From: an uncultured Oscillospiraceae bacterium
GTDB taxonomy: Bacteria > Bacillota > Clostridia > Oscillospirales > Oscillospiraceae
Direction of reading: 5' to 3'
NCBI GenBank assembly: GCA_944385535.1
Contig: CALWXR010000003.1
Span: 1 to 64,000 of the forward strand
DNA: 64,000 nucleotides
Positions within the stretch are counted from its first letter, which is position 1. Every line of letters begins with the position of its first letter. Below are positions 26,678 through 35,567 of the stretch, piece by piece. Position numbers and translations under genes: made by a program. The notes below the pieces were generated by a model. That model did no database searches, was not told the DNA's origin, and saw only the letters and a program-made list of their open reading frames with translations.

Positions 26678-27352
26678 ATGAAAATTCTGGTGATCGAGGA
26701 TGAAAAGCTGCTGGCGGATTCTCTAAAGACCCTTCTGGAAAGCAAGGGCTTTCAGGTGGAAGTGGCTTATGACGGAGAGACCGGGGCGGAATATGCCCTG
26801 CTGGGGATCTATGATCTGCTGATTCTGGATGTGATGATGCCCAAGCTAAACGGCTACCAGGTAGCCCGACAGGTTCGCGCCAAGCGGTGCACCACCTCCA
26901 TTCTGATGCTGACCGCAAAGTCCGCGGTGGAGGATCGAATTTCCGGACTGAACGCCGGAGCGGATTATTACCTGACCAAGCCCTTTGACACCCGGGAACT
27001 GCTTGCCTGCATCAACGCCCTGCTCCGGCGGCAGGGAAAGCAGGTGGATGAACTGGTGTTCGGCAATACGGCTTTGGACTTAGATACCTGCACGCTGGTA
27101 TGCGGCGACAAAAGCGTGCGGCTGTCCGCCCGGGAATTTGATGTGATGCGGTTTATGCTCCAGGCCCAGGATCGGATCGTATCCAAAGAGATGATTCTGG
27201 CCCGGGTCTGGGGCTATGACTCCAACGCGGTGGAAAATCACGTGGAGGTGTATGTGGGTTTTCTGCGGAAGAAGCTGAAGGCCATCGGCTCCAACGTGCG
27301 CATTGAGGCCATCCGACGGCTGGGCTACCATTTGGAGGTGGAGCAAGGGTGA
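26678..27352 (+). CDS. OmpR-family response regulator (CssR-like)
   Basis: A 224-residue DNA-binding response regulator. The receiver domain (1-115) has the acidic pair EDE near residue 9, phosphoacceptor Asp51 in LLILDVMMP and Lys in LTKPFDTREL. The C-terminal winged helix (about 128-222) ends in the RRLGYHLE signature. GGAGGG precedes the ATG. The stop overlaps the kinase GTG start (GTGA at 27349-27352). Its placement divergent from htrA suggests it senses envelope or secretion stress through its partner kinase; this is context, not motif, evidence. Confidence 0.93.
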   Translation: MKILVIEDEKLLADSLKTLLESKGFQVEVAYDGETGAEYALLGIYDLLILDVMMPKLNGYQVARQVRAKRCTTSILMLTAKSAVEDRISGLNAGADYYLTKPFDTRELLACINALLRRQGKQVDELVFGNTALDLDTCTLVCGDKSVRLSAREFDVMRFMLQAQDRIVSKEMILARVWGYDSNAVENHVEVYVGFLRKKLKAIGSNVRIEAIRRLGYHLEVEQG

Positions 27353-28563
27353 TCAAAGAGCTCCGGCGCAAGTTTATCTGCATCAACATGACCATTGTCA
27401 CCGCTATGCTGCTGGTGATCTTTGGCATGGTTCTGTATTTTACCCAAGAGAATCTGGAAGAGCAGAGCCTGCATATGCTGAAAACTGTTAGCGAGACCCG
27501 GAATAATCCCTTCGCCCCTCCGACAGAGAAGCAGGTGCAGCTGCCTTACTTCTATGTGAGCATTACCGCCGGCGGGGAATTTACAGGCGTGTACAGCGGC
27601 TACTTGGACATGATGGACAGCGAGCGGATGGAAGCGGCCATCGCCCAGGCCATTCAGGAGGAGGAGCAGACCGGCATACTGAAGGAGTACCGGCTTCGCT
27701 ATCAGAAAAAAACCACGCTGACCGGGCAGTCCATCGCGTTTGTGGACATTTCCAGCGAGATCGCCACCATGGAAAATCTGATCAAAACCTGTCTGGCCAT
27801 TGGACTGGTCAGCTTTGCCGCGTTTCTGGGGCTGAGCCTTTGGCTGGCGCGCTGGGCGGTCAAGCCCGTGGAGCAGGCATGGAACCAGCAGCGTCAATTT
27901 GTGGCGGACGCTTCCCATGAATTAAAGACCCCGCTGACGGTTATTCTGACCAATGGGGAGCTGCTTCAATCACCGGAGTATGACGAAGCGGCCCGGAAAA
28001 ACTTTACAGACAGCATTATGACTATGGCCCAGCAGATGCGGGGGCTGGTGGAGAGCTTGCTGGAGCTGGCGCGGGTGGACAACGGCGCGGTAAAAATGGT
28101 GTTTGAGACGGTGGATCTCAGCGAACTGACGGAGGACGGTTTGCTGCCCTTTGAACCGGTGTACTTCGAGCGGGAACTGGAACTGGAAAGCGGGATCGAG
28201 CCGGGGATTCTGGTAAAAGGAAGCCGCAGCCACTTAAAGCAGGTGCTGGATATCCTTCTGGACAACGCCGCCAAGTACGCATCTTCCCCAGGCAGGGTGA
28301 TGGTTCGGCTGGGAAGGCAGGGGGGAAGCTGCCTGCTCAGCGTGTCCTCCCCCGGGGAAGCCATCTCCAAAGAGGACTTAAAAAACATCTTCAAGCGGTT
28401 TTACCGGGTGGATCAGGCCCGGAGTATGAACCACAGCTATGGCCTGGGGCTGTCCATTGCCGAATCCATCGTCAAAGAACACAGCGGCAGGATCTGGGCG
28501 GAAAGCGCCGATGGCTGGAACACCTTTTTTGTACAGCTGCCCATGGCGTCGGGCAGACTGTGA
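27349..28563 (+). CDS. Sensor histidine kinase (CssS-like)
   Basis: A 404-residue membrane kinase. There is a membrane segment near 12-32, an outside region of about 110 residues, a second segment near 143-165, then the dimerisation domain with His190 in SHELKTPL and an ATPase domain with N box DNAAKYA, F box FKRFYR and G2 box GLGLSIAES. The G1 box is degenerate: SSPGEAI replaces the usual D/N-x-G motif, so ATP binding may be altered though many kinases tolerate this. It uses a GTG start overlapping the regulator gene. The outside sensor has no recognisable family. Confidence 0.92.
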   Translation: MIKELRRKFICINMTIVTAMLLVIFGMVLYFTQENLEEQSLHMLKTVSETRNNPFAPPTEKQVQLPYFYVSITAGGEFTGVYSGYLDMMDSERMEAAIAQAIQEEEQTGILKEYRLRYQKKTTLTGQSIAFVDISSEIATMENLIKTCLAIGLVSFAAFLGLSLWLARWAVKPVEQAWNQQRQFVADASHELKTPLTVILTNGELLQSPEYDEAARKNFTDSIMTMAQQMRGLVESLLELARVDNGAVKMVFETVDLSELTEDGLLPFEPVYFERELELESGIEPGILVKGSRSHLKQVLDILLDNAAKYASSPGRVMVRLGRQGGSCLLSVSSPGEAISKEDLKNIFKRFYRVDQARSMNHSYGLGLSIAESIVKEHSGRIWAESADGWNTFFVQLPMASGRL

Positions 28564-28567
28564 GACA

Positions 28568-28607
28568 CAGAAACGCTGGGGACGAATGGCGGTTCCCGGT
28601 GTTTCTG
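28568..28607 (+). terminator. Hairpin after the kinase gene
   Basis: A 16-bp stem with several G-U pairs (CAGAAAC...GTTTCTG at its base) just after the kinase stop. The T tract is short (CTTTACT), so termination may be partial. Confidence 0.55.
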
Positions 28608-28723
28608 CTTTACTGGAAGGATAAGGGGGTGTTTGTTCACAAACCCTTCATCGGTTTTTCAGGAATGCTTAAGGATGCGGGACTATAATGTATTGCGATC
28701 ATTTCCAGCAAGGAGGAGTTGCG

Positions 28724-29677
28724 TTGATTGAAGTAAAGCATTTGACCAAACGCTACGGCAGCCATACCGCGGTATCCGATCTGTCCTTTACCATTGAAAA
28801 GGGGCAGATCTATGGCTTCCTGGGCCCCAACGGCGCCGGCAAATCCACCACCATGAACATCATGACCGGATGTCTGGCGGCCACGGAAGGCCAGGTCAAA
28901 ATAGGCGGCTTCGATATCTTCGAAGAGGCGGAGCAGGCAAAGAAGCTGATCGGCTATCTGCCAGAGCAGCCGCCGCTGTATCTGGACCGGACGCCCAGAG
29001 AATATCTGAGCTTCGTGGCCAGAGCGAAAAAGATTCCGGAAAAAAAGATCCCGGAGGAACTGGAGCGGGTGATGGCCGTGACCGCCACACTGGATGTGGC
29101 GGATCGGCTGATCCGCAATTTGTCTAAGGGCTATAAGCAGCGGGTAGGCATTGCCCAGGCCATCCTGGGCGATCCGGAGGTCATCATTCTGGACGAGCCT
29201 ACGGTGGGCCTGGATCCCCGGCAGATCATTGAGATCCGGGATCTGATCCGGCAGCTGGGCAAGGAGCACACGGTCATTCTGTCCAGCCATATTCTCTCTG
29301 AGGTGCAGGCGGTGTGTCAGACCATTCTCATTATCTCCAAGGGACGTCTGGTGGCCTGCGATACACCTGACAACTTAGAGCGGCTGTTTGCCGGAACCAA
29401 TACCGTGGAGCTGGTGGCGGAAGGCACGGAGGAGGAGATCCGCCGGATCCTTGCTGACGTGACCCTGGGACAGGTGGCCAGTCTGCGGGACTTAGGAGAT
29501 GGAAGCTGCTTTATTAAGCTGCAATCCGACCAGTCGAAGGGGAACGCGGTCTGTCGGGAGCTGTTTTTTGCTTTCAGCAAGGCGGGAAAGCCCATTTTGC
29601 GCATGACCACCACCCGGGCCAGCCTGGAGGATGTGTTTATGGAACTGACCAACGGGGAAAAGGAGGATGGGAAATGA
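28724..29677 (+). CDS. ABC transporter ATPase, GldA/CcmA type
   Basis: A 317-residue ATPase energising an ABC-2 exporter. Walker A GPNGAGKST (near 37), signature LSKGYKQRVGIAQA (near 131), Walker B VIILDEPTVGLDP (near 152) and the H-loop SSHIL are present, with a C-terminal accessory domain. The start is taken as TTG at 28724, 7 bases after AGGAGG. An in-frame ATG at 28688 overlaps a TATAAT (28684-28689) and would precede the transcription start. The stop overlaps the permease start as ATGA. First of four coupled genes. Confidence 0.92.
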   Translation: MIEVKHLTKRYGSHTAVSDLSFTIEKGQIYGFLGPNGAGKSTTMNIMTGCLAATEGQVKIGGFDIFEEAEQAKKLIGYLPEQPPLYLDRTPREYLSFVARAKKIPEKKIPEELERVMAVTATLDVADRLIRNLSKGYKQRVGIAQAILGDPEVIILDEPTVGLDPRQIIEIRDLIRQLGKEHTVILSSHILSEVQAVCQTILIISKGRLVACDTPDNLERLFAGTNTVELVAEGTEEEIRRILADVTLGQVASLRDLGDGSCFIKLQSDQSKGNAVCRELFFAFSKAGKPILRMTTTRASLEDVFMELTNGEKEDGK

Positions 29678-30540
29678 GAGCGGTATTCAAGCATGAGCTT
29701 TCTTCCTGCTTCAGCAATATGACCGCCTATGTGTTCGGCGGATTTCTGCTGCTGTTTACCGGCATTTATGTGATGGTCTACAATCTGCAAAATGCCACGG
29801 TCAATTTCGAGTATGTACTGGGCAGCATGAGCTTTGTATTTTTGATCATCGTGCCCATCCTGACCATGCGGGTGCTGGCGGAGGAGCGGCGGCAGAAAAC
29901 CGATCAGCTGCTGTACTCCCTGCCTCTGACCATGACCCAGGTGGTACTGGGCAAGTATTTCGCACTGCTTGCGGTATTCGCGGCTCCCATGCTGATCGTT
30001 TGCCTGTATCCCCTGATCCTGAGCGCCTACGGCAATGTGAATCTGGCCGGATCCTACAGCGCCATTTTCGGCTTCTTCTGCCTGGGGGCCGCGCTCATTG
30101 CTCTGGGCGTGTATATTTCCTCGGTAACGGAAAGCCAGGCGGTGGCGGCGGGACTGTGCTTTGTGGTGATGCTGTGCAACTACTTTATTTCCGATCTTTC
30201 CGGCTTCGCTTCCTCCACGGCCTACGCTTCCCTGGCGTCGCTGGCGGTGGTGATCCTGCTTGTGTGTCTGGTGGTGTATCTCATGACCAAAAGCGGCGTG
30301 TTCGCTTTTGGCCTTGGGGCGGTACTGGAAGCGGGGCTCATTGGACTGTATCTGTGGGATTCCTCCAGATTTGAGGGGCTGTTCCCGGAGATCATTTCCC
30401 AGCTGAGCCTGTTTGAGCGGTTTTACGCCATTGTCAACGGGGTGCTTGATCTGACCGCCATTGTCTACTATCTGTCGGTAAGCGGCGTGTTCCTGTTTTT
30501 CAGCGTGCAATCTATGGAGAAGCGGAGGTGGAGTGAATGA
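29674..30540 (+). CDS. ABC-2 type permease, GldF-like
   Basis: A 288-residue permease with about six membrane segments, for example VFLIIVPILTMRVLAEERRQ, where the EERRQ-type turn is typical of GldF/ABC-2 subunits. Together with the ATPase upstream and the GldG-like protein downstream it forms the Gld-type exporter. In Bacteroidota this set supports gliding, but in Firmicutes the same trio is common and its substrate is unknown. Both ends overlap neighbours by ATGA, so stoichiometric translation is expected. Confidence 0.85.
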   Translation: MRAVFKHELSSCFSNMTAYVFGGFLLLFTGIYVMVYNLQNATVNFEYVLGSMSFVFLIIVPILTMRVLAEERRQKTDQLLYSLPLTMTQVVLGKYFALLAVFAAPMLIVCLYPLILSAYGNVNLAGSYSAIFGFFCLGAALIALGVYISSVTESQAVAAGLCFVVMLCNYFISDLSGFASSTAYASLASLAVVILLVCLVVYLMTKSGVFAFGLGAVLEAGLIGLYLWDSSRFEGLFPEIISQLSLFERFYAIVNGVLDLTAIVYYLSVSGVFLFFSVQSMEKRRWSE

Positions 30541-31997
30541 AAACGCCCAAATTCAGCGTCAAGAACATTGCCGCCTCTTTCACCACCCGCTCCTTCCGGG
30601 TGGGTGGATACAGCGTGGCCGCCGCTGCCATTGTAGTGGCCATCGCCGTTGTGGTGAATATGCTTGCCGCCGCCCTGCCCGCGAGCCTTACCCAGATCGA
30701 CACCACCTCCAACCGGCTGTTTACCCTGTCGGAACAGACGGAGAAGCTGGTAGGGGGACTTCAGCAGGAGGTCACCATCTACTGGGTGGTGCGAAACGGC
30801 TATGAAGAGGCGTATATTGAATCGCTGCTGGATCAGTATAAATCCCTCAGCGACCAGGTGCGGGTGATCAAAAAGGATCCGGATGTGAATCCCACCTTTA
30901 CCCAGCAGTATACCGACTCCTTCACGGAAAACAGCCTGATCGTGGAGTCCGGAGAGCGGTACCGGTATGTGGATTACAACGATATCTTTGTGCTGGACTA
31001 CTACAGCTATTATTATAGCGGGGTTGCGAACTGGTCGTTCTATGGTGAAAATGAGATCACCAGCGCCATTGACTATGTGGTCAGCCAGGATCTTCCCAAG
31101 GTGTACCAGCTGACGGGTCACGGAGAGGCGGACCTGAGCAGTACCTTCTCTTCCGCTGTGGAGGATGAAAACATCGATCTGGAGCAGCTGTCCCTGCTGA
31201 CCCAGGAGACGGTGCCGGAGGACGCCAGCTGCATCCTTATCAACACCCCCCAAAGCGATATTTCTCAGGAGGAAAAGGACAAGCTTCTGGAGTATCTGGG
31301 CAACGGCGGCAATCTGCTGCTGATTACCGATCCGCCTCAGGAGGGGAATCTGACCAACCTGGAAGAACTGATGGCCTATTACGGCGTTACCACGGCCACC
31401 GGCGTGGTGGTGGAGGGAGATCAGAACCACTATGTCTGGGGCATGCCCTACTATCTGCTGCCGGACATCGGTTCCCACACCATTACCTCGCCTCTGAATG
31501 AGAACGGGTACTATGTGCTTCTGCCCATTGCCCAGGGCCTGATCGTACAGGAAAACCTGCGGGATACCCTGACCGTATCGGAGCTTTTGACCACCTCGGA
31601 CGCCTCCTTCTCCAAGGCGGCGGGGTACGAGATGAGCACCTATGAAAAGGAAGAGGGGGATGCCGACGGCCCCTTTGCCCTGGCGGTAGCCATCACCGAT
31701 ACGGTGGATGACGGGATCACCAGCGATATTGTCTGGGTATCCTCTTCCGCGCTGGTGGATGAGCAGACCAACGCCCAGGTCTCCGGCGGCAACCAGGACT
31801 TCTTCCTTAATGCGCTGAACTATCTGTGCGACGGGGAGGAAAGCGGCATCTCCATCCACGCCAAGTCCCTGAGCAGTGAGACCCTGACCATGAGCAGCAG
31901 CACGGTTTCCATGCTGACGGTGCTGGTGGTGGGCCTGATCCCAGCGGGATATCTGGCGGCGGGATTGGTGATTTGGGTCAGGAGGAAACGCAGATGA
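30537..31997 (+). CDS. GldG-like ABC transporter auxiliary protein
   Basis: A 486-residue protein with one N-terminal membrane segment (near 23-45), a long extracytoplasmic region and a C-terminal membrane segment ending in WVRRKRR. The outside region has the TTSNRLFTLSEQT opening and the LTGHGEADL and GNGGNLLLITDP motifs found in GldG/DUF4350-type auxiliary domains. It probably scaffolds the permease on the outer face. It overlaps the permease and the DUF4340 gene by four bases each. Confidence 0.85.
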   Translation: MKTPKFSVKNIAASFTTRSFRVGGYSVAAAAIVVAIAVVVNMLAAALPASLTQIDTTSNRLFTLSEQTEKLVGGLQQEVTIYWVVRNGYEEAYIESLLDQYKSLSDQVRVIKKDPDVNPTFTQQYTDSFTENSLIVESGERYRYVDYNDIFVLDYYSYYYSGVANWSFYGENEITSAIDYVVSQDLPKVYQLTGHGEADLSSTFSSAVEDENIDLEQLSLLTQETVPEDASCILINTPQSDISQEEKDKLLEYLGNGGNLLLITDPPQEGNLTNLEELMAYYGVTTATGVVVEGDQNHYVWGMPYYLLPDIGSHTITSPLNENGYYVLLPIAQGLIVQENLRDTLTVSELLTTSDASFSKAAGYEMSTYEKEEGDADGPFALAVAITDTVDDGITSDIVWVSSSALVDEQTNAQVSGGNQDFFLNALNYLCDGEESGISIHAKSLSSETLTMSSSTVSMLTVLVVGLIPAGYLAAGLVIWVRRKRR

Positions 31998-33334
31998 AGC
32001 GATCAAAGAAATTATTGTCCCTGCTGCTGGTTTTGGCGGTGCTCATTGCCGCCACGGCGGCGGTGAGCCTGTACACCCAGGAGCAGGAGGTTCAGGAGGA
32101 CACCTCCACGGTGGTGTTTACCCTGGATAAAGACACCGTGACGAAAATCGGCTGGGATTACAGCGAGGAAATCTCCTTCACTGCCGGGGAAGACGGCTGG
32201 GTCTATGAGGACGATCCGACGTTCCCGGTGGAGGAAAGCTATCTGGACGCCATGCTGGAAAGCTTAGCGGAGGTGAAGGCTTCCAGAAACCTGGGAACCA
32301 CCGACGACTTGGATCAATACGGTCTGGAAGTACCGGTGTGCGTGGTGACGGTGACCACGGATGAGACCCATACCCTGTCCATCGGTCACGAGACTGCGGT
32401 GGGGGGAGAGCGGTATTTCTCCAACGGGGACGGCAACGTTTATCTGGTGGACAGCGGCCTTTTGGAATCCTTCAGCTATGGGCTGTATGATATTCTGAAA
32501 ACCGAGACCGTGCCCCAGGTGGAATCCCTCTCCGGCATGCTGGTGGAGACGGAGGAAAGCAGCTACCGCCTTGTCTATGAGGAAGCCAGCGGCAAGGCCT
32601 ATTCCGATGAATACGTGTGGTTCCTGGGGGACAAAGCGCTGGATACGGAATTGACCCAGAGCCTGATTTCCATGGTGACGGATCTGAACCTTGCCCAGTG
32701 CGTGGACTATAACGCCCAGGATCTTGCCCAGTATGGGCTGGACGATCCTTCGGTGAAGGCCACGGTTTACGACGGCGGCAAGAAGGCCTTTACCGTGGAG
32801 GTGGGCAGTGAAAAGGACGATCAGTGCTATGTCCGGCTGGCCGGCTCCAACATGGTCTATCAGGTAGACAGCCAGCTGCGCAATACCCTGATGTATTCCA
32901 CCTACGCGGACCTGCGGCCGGATGAGGTAATCAAGCTGGATTGGGATACGGTGGACAGCGTCACCGTAACCCTGGACGGACAGGATTATACCCTGATCCG
33001 CCAGACCCAGGAAGTGACGGATGAGGAAGGCAGCACCACCCAGCAGACCCAATGGACGCTGGATGGGGAAGAAACAGAGTTTGGTTCCACGCTGGAAAGC
33101 CTGACGGATATGGACAGCAGCGGTTATGCTTCCGGCCTTCAGCCGGAGGGAACACCCTGGATCACATTCTCTATTCACCGGGATCAGCAGGACTACAGCC
33201 TGGTAACGCTTGCCTTTTATCCCTACAACAGCACCGACTGCATCGTGATGCTGAACGAAGAGGCCACCGTCACCGTGGATCGGGAGGACGCCCAGGATCT
33301 GCTGGAAGCGGTGCGGGATCTGCTTCCCGAATAA
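31994..33334 (+). CDS. DUF4340 domain-containing membrane-anchored protein
   Basis: A 446-residue protein with an N-terminal membrane anchor (near 6-24), then an outside region with repeated units of about 150 residues. The segments beginning VTKIGWDYS, SGMLVETEES and VIKLDWDTV share the pattern of DUF4340 repeats. DUF4340 proteins regularly follow GldG-like genes, and the role is unknown. The ATG at 31994 is 8 bases after AGGAGG and overlaps the upstream stop (ATGA); a 21-base-longer frame start lies inside the GldG gene and before this ribosome site. Last of the four-gene operon. Confidence 0.85.
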   Translation: MKRSKKLLSLLLVLAVLIAATAAVSLYTQEQEVQEDTSTVVFTLDKDTVTKIGWDYSEEISFTAGEDGWVYEDDPTFPVEESYLDAMLESLAEVKASRNLGTTDDLDQYGLEVPVCVVTVTTDETHTLSIGHETAVGGERYFSNGDGNVYLVDSGLLESFSYGLYDILKTETVPQVESLSGMLVETEESSYRLVYEEASGKAYSDEYVWFLGDKALDTELTQSLISMVTDLNLAQCVDYNAQDLAQYGLDDPSVKATVYDGGKKAFTVEVGSEKDDQCYVRLAGSNMVYQVDSQLRNTLMYSTYADLRPDEVIKLDWDTVDSVTVTLDGQDYTLIRQTQEVTDEEGSTTQQTQWTLDGEETEFGSTLESLTDMDSSGYASGLQPEGTPWITFSIHRDQQDYSLVTLAFYPYNSTDCIVMLNEEATVTVDREDAQDLLEAVRDLLPE

Positions 33335-33369
33335 GAGGACGCCCACCGCCTTCAACAAAATGCCTTATG

Positions 33370-33407
33370 CAAATTGCCCAACTTGGCATGCCAAGTTGGG
33401 CAATTTG
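33370..33407. repeat. 38-bp perfect palindrome
   Basis: From C33370 to G33407 the sequence equals its own reverse complement; the right arm is TGCCAAGTTGGGCAATTTG. It lies between two converging operons, 35 bases after the DUF4340 stop, and may act as a bidirectional terminator although the T tract is only TTTGTTC. Such length without any central spacer is unusual. Confidence 0.8.
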
Positions 33408-33506
33408 TTCGAGAAGCAAGCGGATGATTGAACCCGCGGGGTGCTTTCCCCGCCCCCATGGAGATTCTTTTGTATTTTGAGATCCGGTATGGTATTGGCG
33501 GGACGC

Positions 33507-34520
33507 TTAGCAGGATTCCCGCTGAAGAAAGGTCGGGCGGAAGGTGATATTCTGGTGGGGGCTCTCCTTGCTGATCAGCTGGAACAAAAGCTTATCCAGA
33601 AACTGAAGCATGTCGCTTACAGGCTGGGCGAAGGTGGTTACCGAGGGAATGGAAAATCCCGTGCTGTCCAACCCGTCAAAGCTGATGACGGCCACGTCCT
33701 TTCCCGGGATTTTCCCCGTGTCATGGATGGCGCGGAGGATGCCGGGAATCATCACATCTGCCTGACAGCAAATGGCGGTGATTTCCGGATGATCCCGCAA
33801 AAATATGGGAAGCTGCTGGTATACAATGTCGCTGCGATAATGACACTCCAGAAAATGGGAAAGATTATGCTCTAAGCCGCTGCTGCGCAGGGCGGCTTGG
33901 TAGGCGTTGGTTCGCAGGCCGTATACGCTGTTGTCCGCAAAGGAGGAGATTACGGTGCAAATATTCCGATGGCCGCTGCTGATTAAATACTGCATCTGGG
34001 CGTAGGCGGTTTCAAAATGGCTTACCTGTACGCTGGAATAGGTGGGCGCGCCGGTGTGAAAGGGCAGAACCGTATTTACAAAAATCACCGGACAGGGCAG
34101 GGCGCGAAAGTCCTCCTGGGGGACGGATTCGAAATTCCCGCCGATATATACCAGGGCGCAGATTTTGTCCCGCTCGATCTGGACCCGCAGCTCCCCCAGT
34201 TTCTCGGCCTTATTCTGCACGTAGAAGTTGTCGTTAAAGGAAATGATGGTATACCCCGCGTTGTGAATCCGAATGGACAGAGTCTGGTGCAAAATGCTGT
34301 ACAGCTCGTTATAGACGCCCTCCACCACCAGCCCGATTCGGGGCGTGTCGCTGCTTGCCTTGGAGGAACGGACATTGGCTTTGGGGTCATACTGATTTTC
34401 CTCGATGATTTTCAGAACGTGCCGTTTGGTGGCCTCGCTGATATCCGGATAGTTGTTCAGCACCTTGGAAACGGTGCCCGGAGTCACATCGGCCAGTCGG
34501 GCAATGTCTCGAATATTCAT
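33507..34520 (-). CDS. LacI-family transcriptional regulator
   Basis: A 337-residue repressor. The N-terminal helix-turn-helix begins MNIRDIARLADVTPGTVSK and the hinge is followed by a periplasmic-binding-protein-like sugar domain (RIGLVVEGV to the C-terminus). The ATG at 34520 is 6 bases after GGAGG; an upstream in-frame ATG at 34532 would put that site inside the coding region. It follows the PHP phosphatase gene on the same strand, and both are divergent from a sugar importer. Repeats of GTTTC/GAAAC type beside both promoters are the likely operators. Confidence 0.93.
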   Translation of the reverse strand: MNIRDIARLADVTPGTVSKVLNNYPDISEATKRHVLKIIEENQYDPKANVRSSKASSDTPRIGLVVEGVYNELYSILHQTLSIRIHNAGYTIISFNDNFYVQNKAEKLGELRVQIERDKICALVYIGGNFESVPQEDFRALPCPVIFVNTVLPFHTGAPTYSSVQVSHFETAYAQMQYLISSGHRNICTVISSFADNSVYGLRTNAYQAALRSSGLEHNLSHFLECHYRSDIVYQQLPIFLRDHPEITAICCQADVMIPGILRAIHDTGKIPGKDVAVISFDGLDSTGFSIPSVTTFAQPVSDMLQFLDKLLFQLISKESPHQNITFRPTFLQRESC

Positions 34521-34539
34521 GGGTTCCTCCAATGCTTCG

Positions 34540-35337
34540 TCAGAATTGGCTGGATCCGTCCTCCAAAAGGGTAATCGGGCAGATCCCCAGGGTTTGTAAA
34601 ATGGCTTGTGACTGGTGCATGCACTCGTCCCAGACCTGGGTGGGGGAATGGCAGTCGGAGCCGATGATCACAGGGATACCGGAGCCGGGTACCTTCTTCC
34701 AGAAGTTCGGGTGGGGGTACATATGGCGGCGGCCGTCGGGGTAATCGTGGATGCCCCGGCGCAGTCCGTTGGCGTTGAATTCCAGGATTGTGCCGGTTTC
34801 GGCCGCGGCTTCCAGGATCAGGTCGGTTGCGGCGTCGCAGTTGCGATCCCAGGCAAAGGGGCTCATGGCAAAAATATCCGGATGGGCGATCATCTGAAAA
34901 TAGCCGGTTTTCATGGCCTGGGCCGCTGCCCGGGCGTAGAGCAGGTACACCGACGTATCCTCTGCCTGGGTGGTGATGTTATAGAACCTCCCCGAATCAT
35001 CCAGGAAAAAGTGCTCGCCCAGGATGAGGTAATCCGGGGAATAGGTTTCCCAGAGCGCTTCATAGTAGGACGTGTATTGAGGCAGGTACTCGATCTCCAG
35101 GCTTTTTTTGATTATTATATCAGAAGCGTGGGTGTTTGCCAACCGTTCCAGCGTAAAAAAGTAATCGTCTAATTCCTCGTAAGGCATTCGCAGGCCGTAA
35201 TCCTTGTCTGGAAAGGGGGCGTGGTCGGAAAAGCCCAGAACCGAAACGCCGGCCTCCAGGGCGGCGCGGATATAATCTTCCTCGGTGCCTTGGGCGTGGA
35301 GGCAGCGTTGGGTGTGGGTATGGTAGTTGGTTTTCAT
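34540..35337 (-). CDS. PHP-family phosphatase (histidinol-phosphatase-like)
   Basis: A 265-residue metal-dependent phosphoesterase. Metal ligands typical of the PHP fold are visible: YHTHTQRCLHA (first His pair), GFSDHAPF, SLEIEYLP, the AHPDIF segment and SDCHSPTQV near the C-terminus. HisK-type histidinol phosphatases look like this, but in a sugar-import locus it may act on a sugar phosphate instead. The ATG at 35337 follows GGAAGGA; the longer frame to 35373 lacks a ribosome site. It forms an operon with the LacI-type regulator 19 bases downstream. Confidence 0.85.
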   Translation of the reverse strand: MKTNYHTHTQRCLHAQGTEEDYIRAALEAGVSVLGFSDHAPFPDKDYGLRMPYEELDDYFFTLERLANTHASDIIIKKSLEIEYLPQYTSYYEALWETYSPDYLILGEHFFLDDSGRFYNITTQAEDTSVYLLYARAAAQAMKTGYFQMIAHPDIFAMSPFAWDRNCDAATDLILEAAAETGTILEFNANGLRRGIHDYPDGRRHMYPHPNFWKKVPGSGIPVIIGSDCHSPTQVWDECMHQSQAILQTLGICPITLLEDGSSQF

Positions 35338-35360
35338 GGCGCATTCCTTCCTAATCGGTT

Positions 35361-35371
35361 GTTTCCGAAAC
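35361..35371. promoter_or_regulatory. Probable LacI operator before the PHP gene
   Basis: GTTTCCGAAAC is an 11-base palindrome around one central base; further GAAAC copies follow at 35380-35389. It lies in the leader between the minus-strand promoter and the PHP start, with the same half-site as 35516-35540. Confidence 0.55.
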
Positions 35372-35412
35372 ACTGAACGAAACAGAAACAGAGATTTTTG
35401 TTAGTTTTTCCT

Positions 35413-35442
35413 ATTATAGCACAGAGGTAGGAGAAAAATCAA
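35413..35442 (-). promoter_or_regulatory. Promoter of the PHP-LacI operon
   Basis: Minus strand: TTGATT, 18 bases, TATAAT. Confidence 0.7.
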
Positions 35443-35473
35443 GAAGATTTCTATTTTTATTAGATATTATTAC

Positions 35474-35502
35474 TTGACATATGAAAAAACTGGTGATATG
35501 AT
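35474..35502 (+). promoter_or_regulatory. Promoter of the sugar importer
   Basis: TTGACA, 17 bases, TATGAT; predicted transcription start near 35509, just before the inverted repeat at 35516. Confidence 0.8.
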
Positions 35503-35515
35503 TTGGTTGAAGTAA

Positions 35516-35540
35516 CCGAAACAGTAAAATTATGTTTCGG
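35516..35540. promoter_or_regulatory. Probable LacI operator before the binding-protein gene
   Basis: CCGAAACA and TGTTTCGG are perfect inverted arms 9 bases apart, starting about 7 bases after the predicted transcription start, where a bound repressor would block elongation or clearance. Confidence 0.65.
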
Positions 35541-35567
35541 AAAATAAATAAAAAGGAGAGAAACATT

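Noticed and set aside
28688..28723. ATG start for the Gld-type ATPase
   Set aside because: It overlaps the -10 box; the TTG at 28724 has AGGAGG at proper spacing.
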